Notes: generated by a model not told the origin, from the sequence alone. DNA of 64,000 nucleotides from Rhizophagus clarus (GCA_015698045.1 BLAL01000047.1:682001-746000), one strand, 5' to 3'. Numbered from the stretch's first letter, positions 45,721 through 59,017 are shown. A program made the numbers and translations.

Positions 45721-48700
45721 ATGTCGTGCGATTTAGCTACTTTTTGTTTTGATATTGATATTCCTAAAATTTCAAGAATAAATTTAACTTACTCTGTGAG
45801 AGAGACAACAGTTTTAAGTAGGAGGGCGGACCATAGGACGGCTAAAGGAATTAAGGCGAAACTGCTAACTTTATTTAATGGTGTGTCAGAAGAAGTAATT
45901 AGCAATGCATTAGCAAATCAACGTGTAATTTTGCGACAATGATAAACTCTGATAATTTGTTGCTAGAGATGATAAAAAATTAAAAGATAATACTGGTCCT
46001 TGGACACAACTTGATAGTTTAGTAAATGATATATTAAAATCTCGAGGTTTTATATTATATTATCAAATAGCAAATGTTAATCAACCAGTTAAGTCGCCTG
46101 ACCAATATTACCAACTTACGAGTCGATAACAAACCTATATAGTCAAACGAGATATATATCAATTATTCATCAAAACGAGAATTGGCTGTTGAAGACGATA
46201 AGTATCAAAAAACAAAGGAAATATAAAACAGTCAAAGTTGAAGTCAAATGGTTACACCAACACGAGCGATTCACAAAATACAAGTGTATGACGCATTTAT
46301 TAACGTACAAGTCAATTGAAATCAATACACGTTGGTTCCAGGGGTCATGGAAAGTAAATGTCATTAGAAAATTTACGGAAAACAAATTATATAGCCGATT
46401 AGAATGTGACGTTAATGACACGAATATCAATACCTAGTTACCTACTGCAAAAAATTACACAAAAACTATATGATTATATGTACAAAAGTAATTCAAGTAG
46501 GAGAAGGAACATTCGTAGAAGTAACGTTCAACGATCGGGATGAATTATTAAAGATCCTAGAGACGGACAATACGAGAGAATGGAATAGTAAAAAGAAAAT
46601 GGAATTTAATACAAAAAAGAAGACCAACATATGGATTGAAGATAAAAGAACAGACGATGACGATATGGGAGCGATTATCGAAAATAAAGAAGAGAAAGAT
46701 CAAAGAAGTCTTGCTCCCTACGAATGAAATTACACCGGTGGCTACGCCCACAATAAGTGATTACAGGCTATATCGTATAGCGGATTTAGGTATAAATATG
46801 AACGCTGGAGAATCCTACTTCGACAGATTGAAGAATACATATAGGTTAAAAAACGTAAGACTATTAAAAGTTACAGTAAGAACATTTGTAGATACATATT
46901 ATATCGAAGCACATTTCAACTACGAAGACGATATGATAGCAGCAGTATTGAATGGTGAATATGAGAATAGTGGATAAAGCCTGAAAATTTAAAATTCAAC
47001 GAAGAAAATATTGTAGAAAGCGTCGACGCAGACAATCATGTGACCGTGTCGATACAAGAGCAAGAAAGTAATGAGAAACCAGTAACGACGGAGACGATTT
47101 TTAATTTCATCGAGCCAACGACCTCTGTCAACAACGTTTAGGAAAAAAAAAGATAGAAGACCACGAACCAGATGAAAATAACAAACGAAAGAAGAATCGT
47201 GAAGATACGTTATATAGAACAAAATCTGGCGCGAAAGCGAAGATCAGTAACGTCAAGGAATAAATCCGATACTGAAGGCATATTTAACTTTTCTTTAATT
47301 AGTTATGTTATAGGTTATAATTTGATAGTTAGTATAGACACACTAGTAAAAAATTATAAAAGAAAGAAAAACAGGATATAATTATAAAATTAAAAACATA
47401 TAGGGTCGTGGGTCAGGGTTAAAAAACAAGTAAACGTATAAATAAATTAGCGCCATAGAGCGCAGTATAGTGTTTAGTATATAGTGAAGTTTTACTTTAC
47501 GAATGTATAATTTGATATTGATGTATGTTCTTTACATAAATTCAATAAATTATACATTTACTAAAAAAAAAAAAAATATTACCAAATTACAATTTTTAAC
47601 GAATTTTGGCTAAGGAATGCTTGTGATTATGGTAAAATCTGTATTGGAATAGATAGTAAAAATGATTTAATTTAGACCGTGCACTAGTATTATCAATTGT
47701 TACTGAAAATAGCGCTGGTTGCGGATTACCTATTGCATTTTGTATTTAAAATTTGATGTATATAATTTTTAGTATATCTTATTTGTAATTTATTAAATTG
47801 TAAGTAAATAAATATTGTATATTTGCATTATGCAAGAAGGAAAATCATACTATAAGACTGGCTAATAATGCTATTAAAAAAATATAACGAATTCTGTGAA
47901 CACAAGCGGTACTATAAAATTCTTTTGTGGGTTTCGAGTTCGTGAATGTCAAAATAATAGTTGGAAACCATATATTTTGATAAATAAGCATAGGCAGTCC
48001 AAACTTGCTATTCAAAATGCTTTACATAAACCAATTTTATGCTGTTTTCATATTATGAAAACTTTTAGTGAGAATTTAAATAAATGGCAAATACCAGTAA
48101 AATTCAAGTTATGTTTTATGTTATTGTTTTATTATTATTGTTATTGTTGTTTGTTGTTGTTGTTATTATTAAAATTGGTAACCATATTAATTATTTTATT
48201 GTTGGATATCCTATAGCATTAGCTTTCAAAATTGTAGGTCATAGTCGAACTGAAGAAACAGCAATTGAGATGGTTAAGCAATATAATGAAATGTTAGTAC
48301 ACTTCCAATAGAAAAAACTAAAAAGGACAAAATAATAGATGATTTATCTAAAAATTGGTGATGCTGGTCGTATTTCCAAAAACATTACAAACAGATTTCC
48401 ATGGACTACAAATAATTTTACAGAGCGGATTATCGGGACAATTGAGGCAGTATATAGTGGTAAACAAACACTATTAACGTTTATTGAACGGATGTATAAA
48501 ACAAAATTTCGAAGTAAAACCATTGTAAATCATGAAGATTTAAATAAATTTGAATCTGGTTTGGTAACTTTGTTCAATACTCAAACAATCGAACAGGTAA
48601 TAATTTTTTCGTTATTATCTTTTAATTAATATTATTAAACTAATTTATTTTGAATTACAGTATTTATAGCAAATCAAAGATGATATAGTATGTAGTGATA

Positions 48701-49204
48701 AAGTTCGAAGATTAAATCAAGGAAGATTAGATTTTCTTCTTAATATGGTTAAGATATCACTAGACCAAAATATTTATTTTGTCAAAAAAAAAACCCCCTA
48801 ATGATTTATTAGTGTCACCTTATGGCAATAAGCCTTTACATTTAGACGAGGAAATTATACGAAGATTTAAATAATATGATCAAGTTTCTTATGAAATCTT
48901 TGTTAGATCAAGGATTTCGTATATGTGATATTATTACTGGCGAATGTACATGTTAGGAATAGTCCATTGCGTGATATATGTAGGCATTGTCATGCGGCTA
49001 CTTTGTTTAAAGAAACACAACAAAAAGGACATAGAGGTTGTAAACGAAGCAAAAGAAAATCTTGTTCATTATTTTTGTAATAAAGAAAGAGTAGTTCCTG
49101 CATCTTTAAAAAATAATATAATATATCAAGGTGGTGTAGAAGATTCTTATCAAGAAATCATTAGATTCTATAATGTACAGTACAAGATAAGATATTTGAA
49201 ATAA
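45721..49204 (+). pseudogene. MULE-like SWIM-domain transposase gene, decayed and split
   Basis: Part one (45721-46114): MSCDLATFCFDIDIPKIS, RRADHRTAKGIKAKLLTLF, then GPWTQLDSLVNDILKSRGF. Part two (47586-49204): YGKICIGIDSKNDL (an Asp-containing strand typical of the transposase core), INKHRQSKLAIQNALHKPI with CCFHIMKTFSENL, PIALAFKIVG, DAGRISK, NNFTERIIGTIEAVYSGKQT, an intron after 48596, then GECTC and DICRHCHAA (a SWIM-like CxCxnCxH zinc finger) and a C-terminal NKERVVPAS. I recognise this layout from MULE-derived families abundant in Rhizophagus. Many stops and frame changes are present, a TTG/TTA-rich run (48118-48172) expands the middle, and a retroelement occupies 46115-47574. Confidence 0.65.
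46115..47574 (+). mobile_element. Poly-A retroelement with LINE ORF1-like remnant
   Basis: Flanked by the 11-bp target duplication AATATTACCAA (46104-46114 and 47575-47585) and ending in an A run. It holds coding blocks VIQVGEGTFVEVTFNDRDEL (about 46485-46540) and NEITPVATPTISDYRLYRIA (46727-46784), continuing KVTVRTFVDTYYIEAHFNYE, in different frames. From memory these match the ORF1-type nucleic-acid-binding protein of a Rhizophagus LINE. No reverse transcriptase is present, so this is a non-autonomous or deleted LINE copy. Confidence 0.7.
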
Positions 49205-50223
49205 TTTTTTAAAAAATTATTGTCATACTTTTTCTCACTGGGCAATAAAATATTTTATCCACTTAAACAATCATCCCAGGAGGTTAAAGATCTATTTTGG
49301 CTAGTAGAATTAAATGAAAAAATAAAATCAAATTTAGGTACACCTCCAAAATTATCTGCTAAACCTCGATTGTCTCATAAAATAAATTTACCAACCCAAT
49401 TACAATCTGGCAATACGTTTTCTATACAACAAAAAAAAACAAAACAAATTCGAGATCTTAACCCTATAAAAAATAATTGCCCAGAAAATATCCAGATTAA
49501 TGTCCAGAAAAATTATCTAAAAAATTGTCTGAAAATTTTGGACACTGTGTGTCCAGAAACTGTTTCAAAAACACCTCATTTTCAGGACATAAGGAATTTG
49601 TCTTGAATTTGTCTAGAAATAAATTTTTGCAAAATTTAACATGAAAGACAATTGGCAGATAGTGATCGCATTATTATTACTCAACCTGAATTTTTATATG
49701 TCTGCTCTGCAAATTTAATTAGTATGACAAAAAAGATTATGAATGCCAATTTCATGCTTTTGCATTTTTTACAAAATTAATTTAACCTTCTTTGGAAATT
49801 ACATCCAGGATTTGTTCTGAAATTTTTCATATCCTGAATTTGTCCAGTTTAAATTATCCGAGTTTTTACTATGTCCAGAATTTGACTAGGTTTAACTGTC
49901 TAGAATTTGTCCAAAAATTTATACTGGATAGACAAATTCTGGACAAAGTTTCAGATATGTCAAAATTTTAAGTTTCAGATTTATACAAAAAAATTGGGAA
50001 TCTACTACGAAATCCCAACCATCAGAATCCCATCATAATACATGCCCGACATTCAAAATCCTGACAGATCATAATTCCAACTTTCAAAATCCTGAAACTT
50101 CATTATTCCCGACATTCATTATCCCGACGCTCAATATCCTGATATTATTAACTTTATTTTAATTTTATATTATCACATTTTTTTATAAATAATAATTTAT
50201 TAAAATTACATATATATTTTTTT
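49205..50223. repeat. Degenerate TGTCCAGAA-type repeat region
   Basis: From about 49480 to 49990 the words TGTCCAGAAA and its complement TTCTGGACA recur with many variants, in both orientations. The 128-codon plus-strand frame at 49220-49606 begins with protein-like sequence (SSQEVKDLFWLVELNEKIKS) and then runs into this repeat, so its second half is not a gene. From 50000 a run of repeated CCGACATTC and ATCCTGA words follows. Confidence 0.55.
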
Positions 50224-53200
50224 CACAATAATTGGTATTTTTATTTTTATTTTTATGTATGGGTGTCAGTTAGGAACCTAACATGACGCGAATTTAAGTA
50301 AATTATTTACATGAAGAACAAAAATTTGAACATACATTAAAATACTAAATTGCAAAAAAGAATAATCTACTTAAACCGGTGAACTAAGCAAGGAAAGGTC
50401 GACACTAATGTGAAAGTACGACATCGAGTTGAAACCCTTCACGGTCAGTTAATCCTAATCATAGTCACTACCTCTCTTACAGCCAATCCAAAGACCAGGT
50501 AAGTCGAAGCCCGTACCCCGCAGATATCCTATGACTAACACCGCCAGCCTCCAAGATAAGTATATCTACCCTGCACTGGTCAGTAAGGTCAAAAAACAAA
50601 AATTTCTCCAAGTGACTATATTCCAGAGTAATATTACTACCTATTAATAATCCCTACAAGCAGGTTGGCCAACTTGGCTGCATCCGGACAAACCATTTAG
50701 ATCTCCAAGATTAACGACCAGCATACCCAATAGAAAAAACTAAAAACCGCAGTAAAAACCCATGATAGTCCAACACGTGCTCAACATAATCTCACCTGAT
50801 CAAAAACTGATCACCAAGATCTGCACCCTCCTTACACAAACACCCAACTCTCTCAAAAGGAAATAATCACCAAGCCACCTATGTCGATCAATTTTGGGAT
50901 ACCCCCCTACCCCCCAGAAAAACTCCAAAAAGTAGGAGGCAAAACAAAAAGACAAGAAAAATACACCAAAAAATAAGAAAAAATCATAACCCTGGAAAAC
51001 CATCCGCTGAAGCAGGGGAAAAAACCAGGTAAAGGAGGAAATAACACCAAACAGCACCAGGAACAACACCTTTTTAAAAGAAAGTGAACCTTCTCTACTA
51101 AGCACCTTGAAAATTTCTCTCTTCCAGCTTGAAGTCTTCAACCTCATCTTCAAAGTCGTTAAAAACATTATAACAGCACCGCTGAACCCAATAAAGACAA
51201 GTAGCGGACCGCAAGTTGGTGTGTGAATAATTATTGCATGTGTAGGGCAGCTTCTTTACACAATACTCTTCACTTAAGGGTTCTTCCCATATGGCGAAAT
51301 AAGATTTCCAAAATGCGAAATAAAAAGAAGGAGAGAGAGTTTTATTCAAAACTCTGTACACAATAATTGGTATTTTTTTATTTTTATTTTTATGTATGGG
51401 TGTCAGTTAGGAACCTAACATGACGCGAATTTAAGTAAATTATTTACATGAAGAACAAAAATTTGAACATACATTAAAATACTAAATTGCAAAAAAGAAT
51501 AATCTACTTAAACCGGTGAACTAAGCAAGGAAAGGTCGACACTAATGTGAAAGTACGACATCGAGTTGAAACCCTTCACGGTCAGTTAATCCTAATCATA
51601 GTCACTACCTCTCTTACAGCCAATCCAAAGACCAGGTAAGTCGAAGCCCGTACCCCGCAGATATCCTATGACTAACACCGCCAGCCCCCAAGATAAGTAT
51701 ATCTACCCTGCACTGGTCAGTAAGGTCAAAAAACAAAAATTTCTCCAAGTGACTATATTCCAGAGTAATATTACTACCTATTAATAATCCCTACAAGCAG
51801 GTTGGCCAACTTGGCTGCATCCGGACAAACCATTTAGATCTCCAAGATTAACGACCAGCATACCCAATAGAAAAAACTAAAAACCGCAGTAAAAACCCAT
51901 GATAGTCCAACACGTGCTCAACATAATCTCACCTGATCAAAAACTGATCACCAAGATCTGCACCCTCCTTACACAAACACCCAACTCTCTCAAAAGGAAA
52001 TAATCACCAAGCCACCTATGTCGATCAATTTTGGGATACCCCCCTACCCCCCAGAAAAACTCCAAAAAGTAGGAGGCAAAACAAAAAGACAAGAAAAATA
52101 CACCAAAAAATAAGAAAAAATCATAACCCTGGAAAACCATCCGCTGAAGCAGGGGAAAAAACCAGGTAAAGGAGGAAATAACACCAAACAGCACCAGGAA
52201 CAACACCTTTTTAAAAGAAAGTGAACCTTCTCTACTAAGCACCTTGAAAATTTCTCTCTTCCAGCTTGAAGTCTTCAACCTCATCTTCAAAGTCGTTAAA
52301 AACATTATAACAGCACCGCTGAACCCAATAAAGACAAGTAGCGGACCGCAAGTTGGTGTGTGAATAATTATTGCATGTGTAGGGCAGCTTCTTTACACAA
52401 TACTCTTCACTTAAGGGTTCTTCCCATATGGCGAAATAAGATTTCCAAAATGCGAAATAAAAAGAAGGAGAGAGAGTTTTATTCAAAACTCTGTACACAA
52501 TAATTGGTATTTTTTTATTTTTATTTTTATGTATGGGTGTCAGTTAGGAACCTAACATGACGCGAATTTAAGTAAATTATTTACATGAAGAACAAAAATT
52601 TGAACATACATTAAAATACTAAATTGCAAAAAAGAATAATCTACTTAAACCGGTGAACTAAGCAAGGAAAGGTCGACACTAATGTGAAAGTACGACATCG
52701 AGTTGAAACCCTTCACGGTCAGTTAATCCTAATCATAGTCACTACCTCTCTTACAGCCAATCCAAAGACCAGGTAAGTCGAAGCCCGTACCCCGCAGATA
52801 TCCTATGACTAACACCGCCAGCCCCCAAGATAAGTATATCTACCCTGCACTGGTCAGTAAGGTCAAAAAACAAAAATTTCTCCAAGTGACTATATTCCAG
52901 AGTAATATTACTACCTATTAATAATCCCTACAAGCAGGTTGGCCAACTTGGCTGCATCCGGACAAACCATTTAGATCTCCAAGATTAACGACCAGCATAC
53001 CCAATAGAAAAAACTAAAAACTGCAGTAAAAACCCATGATAGTCCAACACGTGCTCAACATAATCTCACCTGATCAAAAACTGATCACCAAGATCTGCAC
53101 CCTCCTTACACAAACACCCAACTCTCTCAAAAGGAAATAATCACCAAGCCACCTATGTCGATCAATTTTGGGATACCCCCCTACCCCCCAGAAAAACTCC

Positions 53201-53649
53201 AAAAAGTAGGAGGCAAAACAAAAAGACAAGAAAAATACACCAAAAAATAAGAAAAAATCATAACCCTGGAAAACCATCCGCTGAAGCAGGGGAAAAAACC
53301 AGGTAAAGGAGGAAATAACACCAAACAGCACCAGGAACAACACCTTTTTAAAAGAAAGTGAACCTTCTCTACTAAGCACCTTGAAAATTTCTCTCTTCCA
53401 GCTTGAAGTCTTCAACCTCATCTTCAAAGTCGTTAAAAACATTATAACAGCACCGCTGGACCCAATAAAGACAAGTAGCGGACCGCAAGTTGGTGTGTGA
53501 ATAATTATTGCATGTGTAGGGCAGCTTCTTTACACAATACTCTTCACTTAAGGGTTCTTCCCATATGGCGAAATAAGATTTCCAAAATGCAAAATAAAAA
53601 GAAGGAGAGAGAGTTAATCACCACAATAATTGGTATTTTAACAACCAGA
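50224..53649 (-). mobile_element. Retroposon in three head-to-tail copies, about 1137 bp each
   Basis: Copies start at 50224, 51359 and 52496 and differ by only a few bases. Each junction and both outer edges carry the same 18-mer CACAATAATTGGTATTTT (fourth copy at 53632-53649), like a target duplication repeated at every boundary. On the minus strand each unit ends in an (ATAAAA)n tail before that word, as expected for a retroposon. Base composition is richer in GC than the neighbourhood. Each unit has two minus-strand open stretches (122 and 87 codons; the 87-codon one is lost in copy 3), one with a hydrophobic run (KKVLFLVLFGVISSF). I see no known domain and doubt that they code. Confidence 0.8.
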
Positions 53650-55114
53650 TAAGCTTTTAGTGTGATTTTCCTCTATAATAGGAAAAAATGTTGGTCAATC
53701 ATTTTTATTTTGGCCAGATTTTCACTAAAATTTTCTATTCCACTTTCGATGATGACCCACATGCACAGTTGCCGTGGATACAAAAAAAATTGCCTTTTTC
53801 GTAAAAAAAGCTTCAGTTAATTTTATATATACATAGTCTTAAGCTTGAGCTTAGCTTAAGCTTTGCTTTGCTTATGCCTAAGCTTAAGCTTAAGCTTGAG
53901 CACATCTTTAGACTAACTTTTTGCAAAACCTCTTCCTGTGCCAGCGAAAATAGTTGTTAGCTTTATAATCATAAATTATTTGCACTTTTTAACTTTTTTG
54001 CCGATCAACGATAAATTGTTACAAATCATTAAAAATTAGTATCTTTAAAATTTTAATTTTTTTTTTTAATTTATTGCAAAAAAAAAAAAAAAATACAATA
54101 AATTTTGATGATAAATATGAAGAAATTTTTAAAAATTTAGGAAAAAACGGACAAAACCATTTTTTTATTAAACGATTTAGAAAAAAAAATCATTTTTACT
54201 TTCATTTTTTAATCGAAACGATTAGGATAAGGATCCATTCAGGTCAGGTCGTCAAAATCATGATCTGGCATCAGGTGGCTTGTTAACCTGAAAAGAATAA
54301 TGAAAAAAATAATATACAAGGCAGTTTATAAAACCGTTTCTTTCTTTTTTATTTCAGAAAAAAAGAAATAATGAAATGATTAAACCCGTTTTTTTAAAGC
54401 CTGGATTAGTCTGGGTTGAATAGTAATACGGGACCAGACCAAAAAAATTTGCTTCAATTTTATCTGGACATCCAGTTCAGTTCCTAAAAAACGTTAAATT
54501 TAATTTAACTATTATATTATCAAGACGAATTAAGAAAATGTTAACCGAACAATTTTTTTCTTTAAAATAAGTTAAAAAAAACATAGTAACAAGTTAAAAA
54601 TGTTAACTACACTTTTTTAACATTTTTTAAAATACGAAGTTTTTAAACGTTAACCAAACATTTTTTTAACTTTTTTTTAAAATGAGTTATAAAAGTTAAC
54701 TACGTTTTTTAAAGAATGAGTTAAAAAAACGTCAATTACGTTTTTTTAAAAAACGAATTAAAAGGTAACTACATTAAAAAACGAGTTAAAAAAAATGTTA
54801 ACTACGTTTTTTTTCCTTTTTTTAAAAAAGAATTGAAAAAAACGTTTCTTTTTTAAAAAAATGAAGTTAAAAAAACTTTTCTTTAAACCAAATTGGAAAA
54901 TGGTAACTAAAATGAATTAAATAACGGTAACTAACGTTTTTCTAACTTTTTTTAAAAAGTAAAAGTTAAAACGAGTTAAAATATTAACTAAATGCTTTTT
55001 AACGTTTTTTTTATTAATACAAATATACAAATTAAAAAACGTTAATAAATAAACTTTTTTTTCAAAAAATGCTAAATAAGCATTTTTTGATAGGTTTTTT
55101 TGCCAAAATGAATA
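53650..55114. other. Low-complexity region
   Basis: A run of AAGCTT/TAAGCTTAAGCTTGAG words at about 53839-53903 is self-complementary. From about 54530 to 55050, GTTAACTACGTTTTTTAAA-like words repeat in degenerate form. No gene. Confidence 0.6.
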
Positions 55115-58100
55115 CGTGACTATAAGATCCTTGAATCAAACTCATGAACTGACCCGTGTTGACTCAACTTGAATTATAATTTAATAAAAGACGTTTAGCA
55201 ACGTTTATAATTTGTCAAAAAATGTTGCGAAACGTTTTTTAACGTATAATTTAATAAAGAAGTTTAACATACAAAAAAACGCTTCACAGTGCTTTTTTGA
55301 TAATTTGATGAAAAACGTTGCAAAAACGTTTTTTGATATTAAAAAACGTTGCGCGTTTTTTGATATATAATTTAATTTCAAAAAAGCGTTTCGCTAGAGC
55401 TCCGAATCTGACCCGACTGGTTGAACCAAAATTCTCGGGTCGGGTCAGGGTTAATCGGGTACCTGAACTGACCCGTTGACCCGACAAAAAACGTTGAAAA
55501 AAAAATGCCGAAACTATTAGTCCCGGCATTTTTATATTTAAAGTTTGGCTAAATCGGCTTTTTATTACTAAAAACGATTATTAAAAATGATTAATAATCT
55601 TTTTTTTTGTTATTAAAAATGAATAATAAATCGTTTTTGTTATTAAAAACGAATATAAATCATTTTTGTTATTAAAACGATTAAGAAAATCATTTTTTTC
55701 TTTTGTTATTAAAAACGATTAAGAAAATCCTTTTTTTCTTTTGTTATTAAAAACGATTAAGAAAATCGTTTTTTTCTTTTGTTATTAAAAACGATTAAGA
55801 AAATCCTTTTTTTCTTTTGTTATTAAAAACGATTAAGAAAATCCTTTTTTTCTTTTGTTATTAAAAACGATTAAGAAAATCCTTTTTTTCTTTTGTTATT
55901 AAAAACGATTAAGAAAATCCTTTTTTTCTTTTGTTATTAAAAACGATTAAGAAAATCCTTTTTTTCTTTTGTTATTAAAAACGATTAAAAAAATCATTTT
56001 TTTCTTTTGTTATTAAAAACGATTAAGAAAATCGTTTTTTTCTTTTGTTATTAAAAATGATTAAGAAAATCATTTTTTTCTTTTGTTATTAAAAACGATT
56101 AAGAAAATCATTTTTTTCTTTTGTTATTAAAAACGATTAAGAAAATCGTTTTTTTCTTTTGTTATTAAAAACGATTAAGAAAATCGTTTTTTTCTTTTGT
56201 TATTAAAAACGATTAAGAAAATCCTTTTTTTCTTTTGTTATTAAAAACGATTAAGAAAATCCTTTTTTTCTTTTGTTATTAAAAACGATTAAGAAAATCG
56301 TTTTTTTCTTTTGTCATTAAAAACGATTAAGAAAATCGTTTTTTTTTTGTTATTAAAAACGATTAAGAAAATCCTTTTTTTGTTATTAAAAACGATTAAG
56401 TAAATCCTTTTTTTGTTATTAAAAACGATTAAGAAAATCCTTTTTTTGTTATTAAAAACGATTAAGAAAATCGTTTTTTGTTTGTTATTAAAAACGATTA
56501 AGAAAATCGTTTTTTGTTTGTTATTAAAAATGATTAAGAAAATCATTTTTTTTTTGTTATTAAAAGCGATTAACAAATCATTTTTTTTTTTGTTATTAAA
56601 AGCGATTAAAAAATCGTTTTTTTTCTTTTGTTATAAAAAACGATTAAGAAAATCGTTTATTTTTTGCTATTAAAAAATCGTTATTAAAACTATTAATAAA
56701 TCGTTTTTTTCTTTTGTTATTAAAAATGATTAAGAAAATCGTTTATTTTTGCTATTAAAAATCGTTATTAAAACTATTAATAAATCGTTTTTTTCTTTTG
56801 TTATTAAAAGAGATTAAGAAAATCGTTTACTTTTGCTATTAAAAAATCGTTATTAAAACTATTAATAAATCGTTTTTTTCTTTTGTTATTAAAAGAGATT
56901 AAGAAAATCGTTTACTTTTGCTATTAAAAAATCGTTATTAAAATTATTAATAAATCGTTTTTTTCTTTTGTTATTAAAAACGATTAAGAAAATCGTTTAT
57001 TTTTGCTATTAAAAATCGTTATTAAAACTATTAATAAATCGTTTTTTTCTTTTGTTATTAAAAGAGATTAAGAAAATCGTTTATTTTTGCTATTAAAAAA
57101 TCGTTATTAAAACTATTAATAAATCGTTTTTTTCTTTTGTTATTAAAAACGATTAGGAAAATCGTTTATTTTTGCTATTAAAAAATCGTTATTAAAACTA
57201 TTAATAAATCGTTTTTTTCTTTTGTTATTAAAAACGATTAAAAAAATCGTTTATTTTTACTATTAAAAAATCGTTATTAAAACTATTAATAAATCATTTT
57301 TTTCTTTTGTTATTAAAAGCGATTAACAAATCGTTTTTTTCTTTTGTTATTAAAAGCGATTAAAAAATCGTTTTTTTCTTTTGTTATTAAAAACGATTAA
57401 GAAAATCGTTTATTTTTTGCTATTAAAAAAACTATTATCTAATAAATCGTTTTTTTCTTTTGTTATTAAAAACGATTAAGAAAATCGTTTATTTTTGCCA
57501 TTAAAAAATCGTTATTAAAACTATTAATAAATCGTTTTTTTCTTTTGTTATTAAAAGCGATTAACAAATCGTTTTTTTCTTTTGTTATTAAAAGCGATTA
57601 AAAAATCATTTTTTTCTTTTGTTATTAAAAGCGATTAACAAATCGTTTTTTTCTTTTGTTATTAAAAGCGATTAACAAATCATTTTTTTCTTTTGTTATT
57701 AAAAACGATTAAGAAAATCGTTTATTTTTGCCATTAAAAAATTGTTATTAAAACTATTAATAAATCGTTTTTTTCTTTTGTTATTAAAAGCGATTAACAA
57801 ATCGTTTTTTTCTTTTGTTATTAAAAGCGATTAAAAAATCGTTTTTTTCTTTTGTTATTAAAAGCGATTAACAAATCGGTTTTTTCTTTTGTTATTAAAA
57901 GCGATTAACAAATCATTTTTTTCTTTTGTTATTAAAAACGATTAAGAAAATCGTTTATTTTTGCCATTAAAAAATCGTTATTAAAACTATTAATAAATCG
58001 TTTTTTTCTTTTGTTATTAAAAGCGATTAACAAATCGTTTTTTTCTTTTGTTATTAAAAGCGATTAAAAAATCGTTTTTTTCTTTTGTTATTAAAAGCGA

Positions 58101-58697
58101 TTAACAAATCGTTTTTTTCTTTTGTTATTAAAAGCGATTAACAAATCATTTTTTTCTTTTGTTATTAAAAACGATTAAGAAAATCGTTTATTTTTTGCTA
58201 TTAAAAAATCGTTATTAAAAACGATTAAGAAAATCCTTTTTTTCTTTTGTTATTAAAACGATTAAGAAAATCTTTTTTTTTTCGTTATTATTTAAAAACG
58301 ATCAAGAAAATCATTTTTTTTTATTATTTAAATTTTTTCATATATAAAATTGTTGAATCTTAACAATTTTTTTTGATATAAAACGGGTCATGAATTTGAT
58401 GACCCGACTTGAATATCATGGGTCAGGTTAAGTCAATTACCCGACCTCATCCACCCATTCGGAACTCTACGTTTCGCAATTTTTTTTTGATATTTTACTG
58501 ATAAACGTTGCAAAAACGTTTTTTGATGTATATTTACCGCGGATTTTTAATGATAATTTCCGTAATTAAAAAAAAAATATTTCGCAACGTTTTTTGACAA
58601 ATTATAAACGTTGCTAAACGTTTTTTATTAAATTATAATTCAAGTTGAGTCAACACGGGTCAGTTCGTGAGTTTGATTCAAGGATCTTATAGTCATG
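55115..58697. mobile_element. 3.6-kb inverted-repeat element filled with satellite
   Basis: Left arm 55115-55232 and right arm 58581-58697 are near-perfect inverted repeats of about 117 bp, containing ATAAGATCCTTGAATCAAAC, TGACCCGTGTTGACTC and AACGTTTAGCAACGTTT. Inside the arms are further inverted AACGTTGCGAAACG words and GGGTCGGGTCA/TGACCCG words, then a satellite. No transposase, so it is a non-autonomous element or a palindromic repeat of unknown class. Confidence 0.75.
55555..58330. repeat. 38-bp satellite array
   Basis: About 2.8 kb of a unit GTTATTAAAAACGATTAAGA, AAATCCTTTTTTTCTTTT and close variants. In the right half it alternates with a longer composite unit that adds GCTATTAAAAAATCGTTATT and ACTATTAATAAATCG. 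Each unit can pair with itself (AAAACGATT with AATCGTTTT). Open frames here, for example 56289-56576, are artefacts of the repeat. Confidence 0.95.
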
Positions 58698-58818
58698 TGA
58701 TATTTGAGTCGATTCTGAATTTATATTAATACTCGACTCAGTTAGCCCGGGTGTTGATTCACCTACTTTACGACAACCATGCAAAAACGTGGACAACGTT
58801 TGAGTGGACCTTCACCAT

Positions 58819-59017
58819 CCCTATAAAAAAAGAATGTCCGGAAAATGTCTGCCTATCCAGAAAATGTCCGGAATATTGCAATATTCCGGACATTTTCTTG
58901 ACATTTGACCAGAACCCTAATGTCCTGAATATTGCAAAATCTGGGACATTTTCTGGATAGATAGACATTTTCTGGACATTTTCGATGACAATTTCCGGAC
59001 ATTCTTTTTTTATAGGG
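58819..59017. mobile_element. Palindromic MITE, 199 bp
   Basis: Begins CCCTATAAAAAAAGAATGTC and ends with its reverse complement, with the words TGTCCGGAA and TTCTGGACATTT repeated in both arms. A CAT on each side (58816-58818, 59018-59020) may be a 3-bp target duplication. The words match the degenerate repeats at 49480-49990, so those may be decayed relatives. Confidence 0.75.

Noticed and set aside
50800-53442. Three identical 122-codon minus-strand ORFs with a hydrophobic stretch as a membrane-protein family
   Set aside because: Identity follows from recent triplication of the whole unit, no domain is recognised, and the overlapping second ORF is lost in copy 3. Probably non-coding retroposon sequence.
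56289-56673. Repetitive 95- and 86-codon ORFs
   Set aside because: Direct translations of the 38-bp satellite; no independent coding evidence.
55555-58330. CRISPR-like array
   Set aside because: Units are contiguous with no unique spacers, and the genome is eukaryotic.
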